NCBI GenBank assembly: GCA_029266295.1
Contig: JAQSXD010000265.1
Span: forward strand, 1-5,721
Direction: 5' to 3'
Source: Bacillota bacterium
GTDB lineage: Bacteria; Bacillota; Clostridia; Peptostreptococcales; Anaerovoracaceae
Length of the DNA stretch: 5,721 nt
Under the pieces are notes generated by a model, which saw nothing but the letters and a program-made list of their open reading frames with translations, searched no databases and was not told where the DNA came from. Each line of letters opens with the position of its first letter. The first letter of the stretch is position 1. Of this stretch, positions 1-5,476 are shown piece by piece. The position numbers were made by a program, and so were the translations under genes.

Positions 1-923
1 AAATCCGTAGCATTGCTGAACCGCACGCCACCCATAAAGGAGTGAGCGCCAAGCCCCATTCCAAGATAGTCGTCCATGGACCAGTACTTCAAATTGTGCC
101 TTGATTGATAGCCTTTCTTTGCAGCATTGGAAATCTCATACTGGAAATAACCCTTCTCTTTCAAAAATGTTTGGGCATAATGATACATATCACGGTCTTC
201 CTGTCCGTCGGTCTCAACTAGCGCACCTTCTTTTTTCATTTGAGAGAAAGGAGTACCTTCTTCAATTTGGAGGCTATAGAAAGACAGATGTTCCGGAGCA
301 AGATCCGTTGCACGCTTCAGCGTTTCTTTCCAGTGCTTCAAAGTCTGTCCTGGTATGGCAAACATCAAATCGATATTAATATTTGAAAAACCGCAGTCCC
401 GAGCGAGAGAATAATTATCATAGAAGTCTTCAGCGCTATGGGCTCTGCCCAGACGTGTCAGAAGCTCGTTATCAAAAGACTGGGTACCGATGCTCAGACG
501 ATTGATCCCCATGTCAAGGTAATTCTCCAGTTTTTCTTTGTTCAGCGTTTTGGGATTACTCTCTATGGTAATTTCCGCATCTTCCGATAGGATAAATCCT
601 TTCGCGAGTGCCTCAGCCACCTCCCTTAAAAGGCTGGCATCAACCAAAGACGGCGTCCCTCCTCCGATGAAGATCGAGTCCACATAATACTCATTACGGT
701 ATTTCTCTGAGCAGATTTCGATTTCTCTTAATAAAGCGCCTACATAAGCCTTTTGACTGTCATCGCCGGCTTCAAAGGACAAGAAATCGCAGTAATTGCA
801 CTTTCTGATGCAAAATGGGATATGGAGATATAAGCCCAAGGATTTCCTTGGGCTTATGATTTTACCGTGATTCACTTTGATAGAATCGCCTTTTTCTTCG
901 GCGGTTTTATTTATTGTCGTCAT
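1..923 (-). CDS. hemW: HemW, radical SAM heme chaperone (HemN-like), 3' end cut by window edge
   Basis: Radical SAM protein of the HemW family, a cytoplasmic heme-binding chaperone often misannotated as oxygen-independent coproporphyrinogen III oxidase. I read 307 uninterrupted codons from ATG 923-921 to the left edge; the family is usually about 375-400 residues, so most of the HemN C-terminal domain lies outside. HIPFC begins at residue 34, and CxxxCxxC (C38, C42, C45) would bind the 4Fe-4S cluster. It is followed by DF, without the fourth cysteine of true HemN (CxxxCxxCxC), which favours HemW. IGGGTPSL, ESNP and IGTQSF match the SAM-binding core, and HNLKYW (276-281) is the HNxxYW signature linked to heme binding in HemW. 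The gene overlaps the lepA 3' end by 17 bp, so they are very probably cotranscribed. The start is uncertain: GTG 875-873 and TTG 839-837 are alternatives, and the ATG gives an N-terminus about 25 residues longer than usual. Confidence 0.93.
   Translation of the reverse strand, partial: MTTINKTAEEKGDSIKVNHGKIISPRKSLGLYLHIPFCIRKCNYCDFLSFEAGDDSQKAYVGALLREIEICSEKYRNEYYVDSIFIGGGTPSLVDASLLREVAEALAKGFILSEDAEITIESNPKTLNKEKLENYLDMGINRLSIGTQSFDNELLTRLGRAHSAEDFYDNYSLARDCGFSNINIDLMFAIPGQTLKHWKETLKRATDLAPEHLSFYSLQIEEGTPFSQMKKEGALVETDGQEDRDMYHYAQTFLKEKGYFQYEISNAAKKGYQSRHNLKYWSMDDYLGMGLGAHSFMGGVRFSNATD
830..857. repeat. Perfect 12-bp inverted repeat in the hemW 5' coding region
   Basis: ATAAGCCCAAGG (830-841) and CCTTGGGCTTAT (846-857) are exact reverse complements around a 4-base loop. 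In the hemW mRNA the hairpin covers codons 23-32, just before the conserved LYLHIPFC core. It encloses an AGGA Shine-Dalgarno-like motif and an in-frame TTG at 839-837. No T-run follows on either strand, so it is not a classical terminator. A role in limiting translation, or simple chance in a non-conserved extension, are both possible. Confidence 0.55.
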
Positions 924-2718
924 ATTTCAGCACCGCTGTAAATGCCTCCTGAGGAACCTCCACGCTGCCAAACTGTCTCATTCGCTTCTTTCCTTCTTTC
1001 TGTTTCTCCAGAAGTTTTCTCTTTCTCGAGATATCACCGCCGTAGCATTTTGCAAGTACGTCCTTACGATATGCTTTAACGGTTTCTCTGGCAATAACCT
1101 TCTGACCGATGGAAGCTTGAATAGGAACTTCAAACTGATGGGGTGGAATGATTTCCTTCAGCTTCTCGCAGACAAAGCGTCCCCTGCTGTAGGCCTTTGA
1201 CTCATGCACGATCATGGAGAAGGCATCCACCAGATCCTTATTCAGCAGAATATCCATCTTCACAACATTTGACTTTTCGTATCGGATAAACTCATAATCC
1301 AAGGAACCGTAGCCTCTGGTCTTGGATTTTAAAGCGTCAAAGAAATCATAAATTACTTCGTTCAGCGGCATTTCATAATGAAGAGCTACGCGGCTTTCAG
1401 TAATATACTCCATATGAAGCATTTTTCCTCGGCGCTCCTGGCAGATTTCCATAATGCTTCCGACGTATTCTTTCGGAATCATGATATCTGCTTTGACGAT
1501 AGGTTCTTCGATATGTTTGATTAATAGCAACGATGGCAGATTGGAAGGGTTCTGAATCATCTCCTCCGTTCCGTCATTCATAACAACCTTGTAGATAACA
1601 CTGGGCGAAGTGGTGATAATTCCCAGATCAAACTCCCGCTCCAAACGCTCCACGATAATTTCCATATGGAGAAGCCCCAAAAAACCGCAGCGGAAACCGA
1701 AACCTAGCGCGGTGGAGGTTTCCGGTTCAAAATGGAAGGCCGCATCATTTACCTGAAGCTTTTCCAACGCATCTTTGACGTTTTCGTACTTTTCCCCTTC
1801 GGCTGGATAAATACCACAGTAAACCATGGGCTGTACTTTTTTATAGCCGGGTAGAGGTTCTGCTGTAGGATCATGATCCAGCGTAATGGTATCACCCACT
1901 CTGGCATCGGCAACCTGCTTAATACTGGCGCAGATATAGCCTACTTCGCCGGCAGAAAGTTCGCTGACCGGCACGGGGCCTGGAGAGTATACACCAACTT
2001 CCGTTACCTCATACTTCTTTTTCGTATTCATAAGGCGGATCACATCACCCTTTTTCAGCTTGCCATCGAAGACACGGGTGTAAATAACAACGCCACGATA
2101 ATTATCATAATAGGAGTCGAAGATCAGGGCCTTCAGTTTTCCGCCTGCATCACCAGTTGGTGCCGGAACCTTTTCAACGACGGCTTCGAGAACATCCTCG
2201 ATTCCGATCCCTTCCTTCGCTGAAATTAAAGGCGCATCATGGGCATCGATACCAATGATATCTTCAATCTCCAGCTTTGCCTCATCTGGTCTAGCGCTAG
2301 CCAGATCTATTTTATTAATTACCGGCAGAATCTCAAGCTCCTCATCCAAAGCAAGGTAAACGTTGGCAAGGGTTTGAGCTTCTACCCCCTGGGTCGCGTC
2401 CACGATGAGCACCGCGCCTTCACAGGCTGCAAGACTTCGGGAAACTTCGTAGGTAAAGTCCACATGTCCCGGTGTATCAATGAGATTAAAGATATATTCG
2501 TTTCCGTTTTTTGCACGATAAGTAAGTCTTGTTGTCTGAAGCTTGATGGTAATTCCCCGTTCCCGTTCCAGATCCATGTTGTCCAAAAACTGCTCCTTCA
2601 TTTCCCGGTGAGAAACGAGGCCTGTATTTTCAATAATACGGTCTGCCAGGGTGGATTTGCCGTGATCTATATGCGCTATAATGCAGAAGTTTCTTATCAA
2701 TTGCTGGTACGAATTCAT
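907..2718 (-). CDS. lepA: LepA / elongation factor 4, ribosome-associated translational GTPase
   Basis: Elongation factor 4, a GTPase that binds the ribosome and has been linked to back-translocation of stalled ribosomes and to translation initiation or 30S biogenesis. At 603 residues it has normal family length (about 600). The G domain is complete: AHIDHGKS (15-22), RGITI (54-58), DTPGH (81-85, with the catalytic-type His), NKID (135-138) and SAKEG (166-170). EF-G-like domains II, III and V follow. The LepA-specific C-terminal domain ends with the GGDISRKRKLLEKQKEG segment and VEVPQEAF (about 560-593), which separates it from EF-G, TetM and BipA. I chose ATG 2718-2716 because GGGAGG lies 4 bases upstream. 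The longer reading from TTG 2730 would put the start next to that ribosome binding site. Its own promoter lies at 2876-2905, and hemW overlaps its end. Confidence 0.98.
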   Translation of the reverse strand: MNSYQQLIRNFCIIAHIDHGKSTLADRIIENTGLVSHREMKEQFLDNMDLERERGITIKLQTTRLTYRAKNGNEYIFNLIDTPGHVDFTYEVSRSLAACEGAVLIVDATQGVEAQTLANVYLALDEELEILPVINKIDLASARPDEAKLEIEDIIGIDAHDAPLISAKEGIGIEDVLEAVVEKVPAPTGDAGGKLKALIFDSYYDNYRGVVIYTRVFDGKLKKGDVIRLMNTKKKYEVTEVGVYSPGPVPVSELSAGEVGYICASIKQVADARVGDTITLDHDPTAEPLPGYKKVQPMVYCGIYPAEGEKYENVKDALEKLQVNDAAFHFEPETSTALGFGFRCGFLGLLHMEIIVERLEREFDLGIITTSPSVIYKVVMNDGTEEMIQNPSNLPSLLLIKHIEEPIVKADIMIPKEYVGSIMEICQERRGKMLHMEYITESRVALHYEMPLNEVIYDFFDALKSKTRGYGSLDYEFIRYEKSNVVKMDILLNKDLVDAFSMIVHESKAYSRGRFVCEKLKEIIPPHQFEVPIQASIGQKVIARETVKAYRKDVLAKCYGGDISRKRKLLEKQKEGKKRMRQFGSVEVPQEAFTAVLKYDDNK

Positions 2719-2774
2719 TGTTCCTCCCAATATATTTTCAATATTTCATATCTTTCTTCATATACAGCGTTCAT
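2715..2774 (-). other. Possible 19-residue leader ORF overlapping the lepA start (ATGA)
   Basis: A frame of 19 codons starting MNAVYEERYE ends in TGA at 2717-2715, sharing bases with the lepA ATG (ATGA), the geometry typical of translational coupling. Its N-terminus nearly repeats that of a 32-codon frame just upstream (2779-2877, MNAVYEAKYE), because both start inside copies of the same 31-bp repeat. The Shine-Dalgarno match is weak (only GGA near the right distance) and the two frames diverge after about ten residues. It may be only a by-product of the repeat, and I cannot assign a function. Confidence 0.22.
2723..2728 (-). promoter_or_regulatory. Ribosome binding site of lepA
   Basis: GGGAGG on the minus strand, separated by AACA from ATG 2718-2716. 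It fixes the lepA start at MNSYQQ rather than the upstream in-frame TTG at 2730. It also lies within the last codons of a 19-codon upstream frame whose TGA overlaps the lepA ATG. Confidence 0.85.
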
Positions 2775-2878
2775 TTTATCATCCGTGCAAATCGTTGCTC
2801 CGATTTGCTTCACACCGATACAATGAACGCATCCCGAAGGCAAAATTCTCATATTTTGCTTCGTATACAGCGTTCATT
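2744..2878. repeat. Palindromic repeat element in the lepA leader
   Basis: Two direct copies of a 31-bp segment lie at 2744-2774 and 2847-2877, 103 bp apart, with 27 of 31 bases identical. They share TATACAGCGTTCATT exactly (2761-2775 and 2864-2878). An inverted copy of the core, AATGAACGC, sits between them at 2822-2830 and can pair with GCGTTCATT at 2767-2775 or at 2870-2878, but not with both. Inner stems lie in each half: GCAAATCG/CGATTTGC (2787-2794 and 2801-2808), and GCAAAAT/ATTTTGC (2840-2846 and 2853-2859), the latter extended by CGAA/TTCG past one bulged base. No T-tract follows, so it is unlikely to be an intrinsic terminator. It resembles a small dispersed palindromic or MITE-like repeat, but other genomic copies cannot be seen here. 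Confidence 0.7.
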
Positions 2879-2905
2879 ATAACACACCAGCATCACCCTT
2901 TACAA
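2876..2905 (-). promoter_or_regulatory. Sigma-A-type promoter of lepA-hemW
   Basis: On the minus strand, TTGTAA (2905-2900, 4 of 6 consensus) and TATAAT (2881-2876, perfect) are separated by 18 bases. A TG one base before the -10 makes it an extended -10 promoter. Transcription should start near 2869, leaving a leader of about 150 bases before lepA that contains most of the repeat element. The -35 box is exactly the last Leu codon plus the stop codon of the preceding gene, and the -10 box abuts the outer end of the repeat. Confidence 0.7.
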
Positions 2906-3223
2906 TATCTCTGTTTTAAATACGTTATAGTCCCGTTCCGGTTCAACGATTCCCAAGAATCCCTGAATTTCAGAAACGGCAGTGTCCAGGCTTGCTGTGA
3001 CACTGCCGCTGAGTTCCTTCCAGTCTTCTTTCAGCTCACTGATATTGATTGCCGCATTTTTTCCGAACATGGATAATGTTAGATAATCCGAATTGACCCT
3101 CCGTATCTGCAGCGTAATCTTTCCAGGTTGATCCATCATATCCGAATATGCTTCATCCACAGCCATAAAACCGTATACAGCTGCAAATACAAGAATAAAC
3201 AAAATTGTTTTCTTTAATCTCAT
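2900..3223 (-). CDS. Unrecognised small membrane-anchored or secreted protein, in yqxA position
   Basis: I do not recognise this 107-residue protein. It starts MRLKK, then has one hydrophobic stretch (about residues 6-21, ILFILVFAAVYGFMAV). This is either a signal peptide without an obvious cleavage site or an N-terminal anchor, leaving about 85 residues outside the membrane. The remainder contains no cysteine and no catalytic motif I can name. It has an alternating beta-like stretch (KITLQIRRV, about 35-43) and a predicted helical region (about 62-90). AGGGG lies 6 bases before the ATG, a good ribosome binding site that supports translation. It follows spoIIP after 97 bp and precedes the lepA promoter. 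In Bacillus subtilis the same slot holds yqxA (DUF3679), also about 110 residues with an N-terminal hydrophobic segment. I see positional equivalence, but sequence similarity is unproven. A sporulation or envelope role is inferred only from context. Confidence 0.8.
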   Translation of the reverse strand: MRLKKTILFILVFAAVYGFMAVDEAYSDMMDQPGKITLQIRRVNSDYLTLSMFGKNAAINISELKEDWKELSGSVTASLDTAVSEIQGFLGIVEPERDYNVFKTEIL

Positions 3224-3246
3224 GGTATTCCCCTAATCAATTTTCC

Positions 3247-3271
3247 GTAACGCAGAACCGCTTCTGATTAC
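3247..3271. other. Small imperfect hairpin between spoIIP and the downstream small gene
   Basis: CAGAA (3253-3257) pairs with TTCTG (3262-3266) around CCGC, and GTAA (3247-3250) pairs with TTAC (3268-3271) across an asymmetric internal loop, giving nine pairs. On the minus strand it is followed by GGAAAATTGATT rather than a T-run, so termination of the spoIIP transcript here is doubtful. The intergenic stretch 3224-3324 otherwise shows only the ribosome binding site of the small gene. Confidence 0.25.
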
Positions 3272-3324
3272 AGCGTACTGATTCCTTTTCTTTTGTAGAT
3301 TCGTTTTACTTTCGTATGTTGATT

Positions 3325-4410
3325 CTATTGATTTTCTTTAATTACTTCAGCCAAGACTTTTGCAAAATATTTCGCAGTGATTTTTGTCTGCTCGATGGTA
3401 TTCTCATTGTTCCCAACTTCCAGCAAAATATGGTTGTCAGCTACATACTGGTTGAATTTATAAGGTTTTTCTATAATTTTACCGCCAAATCCCGGATACA
3501 TCTCTTCAGCTTTTTTATTGATTTTATTTGCAAATGACTGTAGTGCTTCAACATTGGGATTGCCTGTTCCAATTACAAGGCTGTATCCTGCCATGGCTTC
3601 GTTATTCACGCTGACTGTTTTTGCAACATTTCCAACATATCCTGCTGCATCTCTATGTAAATCGATTACGATTTTATCAGAATCATAGCTTGCCATCAGC
3701 GTTTTAATGGTCTCAAGTGACCTGGAGTAAGACTGGTTATAAGATGGTGAGTCGTGAATGGTCTTATCGTGAACAACCTGAATTCCCATCTTCCGCAGTT
3801 CATCGGTCAGAACATCTCCAACCTCCCTGACTGTCCCGTATTCTTTAAGCGAGTGGAAATTTCCTTCTGTTACCGGCTGGTAGGATTCTGTTGCATGGGT
3901 GTGGTAGATGATAACCACCGGTTTTTTCACATCAACATCAGCAGGGGCGGGATTAGGAACCTCCGCTGTGATGCCAGAATCCGTGGTTTTTTCGGGACTA
4001 GCAGTGCCACTCTGATCGATGTCTTCAGGGGTGAAGAAATAACCTGGATCTTCTTCCGCAAGATCATCGTTCAGAACCTTTGCTCCCGGAAACATGGATC
4101 CCATCATTCCCTTCAGCAAACCAGAGGACTTTTCATTCTTCAAAAGATCTGCTTCGCCTTTCTGGTCCGGTAAGGCCGCAAGCGCTTCTCTTGATTCGAA
4201 AGAACTCCGGCTTACAGTGGGAAAGATATTTCCGATGTACATTTTACCAACATCTTCTTTTTGTGCGTCAAACATTCCCAAAGGTCCGCCATGCATAAAT
4301 GAAATCATAATAAAACCGGAGACTACCCAGAACAGTAAGGTCATGAATGCCAGTCTTCCGCTTCCAGATTTCCTCCTGCCGCTATATGCTCCGTATCTTC
4401 TCTTTCTCAT
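3325..4410 (-). CDS. spoIIP: SpoIIP, stage II sporulation peptidoglycan amidase/endopeptidase
   Basis: Cell-wall hydrolase of the engulfment machinery. With SpoIID and SpoIIM it degrades septal and lateral peptidoglycan so the mother-cell membrane can migrate around the forespore; SpoIIP removes stem peptides (amidase and endopeptidase) and SpoIID cuts the glycan strands. The protein has 361 residues (Bacillus about 400). A short basic N-terminus precedes one transmembrane segment (about 20-39), then a low-complexity linker to about residue 160. The SpoIIP amidase domain (about 163-359) shows IIYHTHATES (H170 and E175), VIDLHRDA (H252) and LLEVGNNEN (E331), the expected metal-binding and catalytic positions of this family. 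All key motifs are present. GAGGAG lies 8 bases before the ATG. It follows gpr by 28 bp, and a candidate sigma-E promoter overlaps the gpr end, so both readthrough and mother-cell transcription are plausible. Confidence 0.96.
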   Translation of the reverse strand: MRKRRYGAYSGRRKSGSGRLAFMTLLFWVVSGFIMISFMHGGPLGMFDAQKEDVGKMYIGNIFPTVSRSSFESREALAALPDQKGEADLLKNEKSSGLLKGMMGSMFPGAKVLNDDLAEEDPGYFFTPEDIDQSGTASPEKTTDSGITAEVPNPAPADVDVKKPVVIIYHTHATESYQPVTEGNFHSLKEYGTVREVGDVLTDELRKMGIQVVHDKTIHDSPSYNQSYSRSLETIKTLMASYDSDKIVIDLHRDAAGYVGNVAKTVSVNNEAMAGYSLVIGTGNPNVEALQSFANKINKKAEEMYPGFGGKIIEKPYKFNQYVADNHILLEVGNNENTIEQTKITAKYFAKVLAEVIKENQ

Positions 4411-4438
4411 TGATTTAACTCCTCAACACTCAGCAATA

Positions 4439-5329
4439 CTAAGAGTATATGCCCGGATGAAGCGTTATATTAATTCCATTTGCAATTATATCGGAAAAAT
4501 CCTTGATTACCTGATCGATATCTGTAGCAGTGACAATCATCTGATAACCATTGTCATCGAGATATGCTTCGGCCCCGTCAGGATCGCTTAAAAACCCACT
4601 TAGATTGTCCAAGATCAAGGTTTTTGTATCGATTACAGTTGGAACACCAATGGCAATCACCTTGATTCCCAAGGTCGTTTCATTGAGCTGTTTGCGCATG
4701 TTTCCCGTTCCCGCCCCCGGTGAAATTCCAGTATCGCTGATCTGGATTGTGGTACTGATTCTGTCCACATTCCTTGCTGCCAGAGAATCGATGGCTATAA
4801 TAAGCTCAGGTTTGGCAATCCTTGCGGCGCTCTGAATCAAATCGGCAGTCTCCATGCCGGTGGAACCCATTACCCCAGGAATAAATCCGCTAACGCATGA
4901 GATTTCATTGTCACTGTCAGTATCGTACATTAAAAAGTAATGCCTTGTAACCTTAACTTTGGCCACGGTATACGGCCCCAGCGAATCCGGTGTCACCTTA
5001 TCGTTGCCGAGACCGATGATCAGTACTTTCAGTTGGCTGTGAAATTTGATCAATCTTTTCAATTCAAGAGACAGGGCCATAGCCGCTTTTTCCTTGATTT
5101 CTTCACTTCCGTCCACTGCGCTGTCGATTTCCAGCGTGATGTAATTGCCAATGGGCTTGCTCAATATCTTGCTGCCATGTTCATCGGTTATTTTAATCCG
5201 AGTGATATCCACCGCTCCTTCGTAGTGGTCAGTTTCAACCTCCACACCTTTAATTTCGATTTTTTCTTCTTGATTTTCTTTGTCATAGATTTCTTTATTT
5301 TCAATCGCCAGATCCGTTCTAAATTTCAT
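4439..5329 (-). CDS. gpr: GPR, germination protease for small acid-soluble spore proteins
   Basis: Spore endopeptidase (peptidase family A25) made as an inactive zymogen in the forespore. After self-processing it starts degradation of alpha/beta-type small acid-soluble proteins at germination. GLGNDKVTPDSLGP (107-119) and IAIDSLAAR (178-186) carry D115 and D181. They are 66 residues apart, as are the Asp127 and Asp193 proposed as the active site in Bacillus megaterium GPR. FIPGVMGSTGMET (149-161) and SPGAGTGN (203-210) are further family motifs, and the C-terminus keeps IANGINITLH. It has only 296 residues against about 370 in Bacillus: the propeptide before TDLAIE is six residues, and the region between VPTVID and the final MIVTATDID block is about 50 residues shorter. 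An in-frame TAA three codons before the ATG fixes this start. The ribosome binding site is weak (GAGAG). It leads a probable gpr-spoIIP operon. Confidence 0.96.
   Translation of the reverse strand: MKFRTDLAIENKEIYDKENQEEKIEIKGVEVETDHYEGAVDITRIKITDEHGSKILSKPIGNYITLEIDSAVDGSEEIKEKAAMALSLELKRLIKFHSQLKVLIIGLGNDKVTPDSLGPYTVAKVKVTRHYFLMYDTDSDNEISCVSGFIPGVMGSTGMETADLIQSAARIAKPELIIAIDSLAARNVDRISTTIQISDTGISPGAGTGNMRKQLNETTLGIKVIAIGVPTVIDTKTLILDNLSGFLSDPDGAEAYLDDNGYQMIVTATDIDQVIKDFSDIIANGINITLHPGIYS
4444..4472 (-). promoter_or_regulatory. Candidate sigma-E promoter for spoIIP
   Basis: On the minus strand, TAATATA (4472-4466) matches the sigma-E -35 consensus kmATATT at 6 of 7 positions. After a 14-base spacer, CATATACT (4451-4444) matches the -10 consensus CATACAnT at all but one defined base. 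A start near 4437 would give a leader of about 27 bases carrying the spoIIP ribosome binding site. The promoter lies wholly inside the last codons of gpr. Mother-cell (sigma-E) expression of spoIIP is known in Bacillus; use of this site here is inferred. Confidence 0.55.
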
Positions 5330-5367
5330 CTTGCTTTATCTCTCTTTCCATCGGTCTTCATTTGTGA

Positions 5368-5395
5368 TATATTGAAGCACAAGCATTTAATAAAC
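5368..5395 (-). promoter_or_regulatory. Weak candidate forespore (sigma-G/F) promoter for gpr
   Basis: On the minus strand, GTTTA (5395-5391) resembles a sigma-F/G -35 box. CAATATA (5374-5368), 16 bases further, resembles the sigma-G -10 consensus CATnnTA with one mismatch. It would place the start about 30 bases before the gpr ATG. gpr is forespore-expressed in Bacillus, so such a promoter is expected, but the match is loose and the spacing slightly short. Confidence 0.3.
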
Positions 5396-5411
5396 TTTTT
5401 ATATTTTTGCC

Positions 5412-5440
5412 TTGCGTTTTCCATTCTATTCATGTATACT
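5412..5440 (+). promoter_or_regulatory. Sigma-A-type promoter of rpsT
   Basis: TTGCGT (5412-5417, only TTG matching the -35 consensus) and TATACT (5435-5440, 5 of 6) are spaced by the ideal 17 bases. Transcription would begin near 5447, about 30 bases before the rpsT ATG. The AT-rich stretch just upstream (5393-5408) could act as an UP element, common for ribosomal protein genes. Confidence 0.6.
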
Positions 5441-5465
5441 CAAACTTGCGATATTTTGCGAAAGT

Positions 5466-5472
5466 GGGGTGA
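5466..5472 (+). promoter_or_regulatory. Ribosome binding site of rpsT
   Basis: GGGGTGA differs by one base from the GGAGGTGA complement of 16S rRNA and ends 4 bases before the ATG at 5477. It supports the MANIKSAKKR start. Confidence 0.7.
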
Positions 5473-5476
5473 AATA

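Noticed and set aside
101..379. 92-codon plus-strand open frame at the left edge
   Set aside because: It is antisense to hemW, which reads without interruption on the minus strand and carries all HemW motifs.
1..923. Oxygen-independent coproporphyrinogen III oxidase (HemN)
   Set aside because: The cluster motif is CxxxCxxC followed by DF without the fourth HemN cysteine, and HNxxYW is present, which fits HemW.
2719..2730. Longer lepA start at TTG 2730 (MGGTMNSYQQ)
   Set aside because: The TTG overlaps the GGGAGG ribosome binding site that properly serves the ATG at 2718.
2239..2826. 195-codon plus-strand open frame opposite lepA and its leader
   Set aside because: It lies almost wholly antisense to the lepA GTPase domain, whose motifs are unambiguous. 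It is Cys- and Phe-rich with no family resemblance, as expected for a shadow frame.
2822..2878. Intrinsic terminator for the spoIIP transcript
   Set aside because: The stem is long but AT-rich, with internal loops, and no T-run follows on either strand.
3300..3324. Sigma-E-like CATACG box just after spoIIP as promoter of the small gene
   Set aside because: Only the first five bases match the -10 consensus, and there is no ATA-type -35 box at the required distance.
4094..4591. 165-codon plus-strand open frame across spoIIP and gpr
   Set aside because: It is antisense to the N-terminal part of spoIIP and the 3' end of gpr, with no ribosome binding site or recognisable domain.
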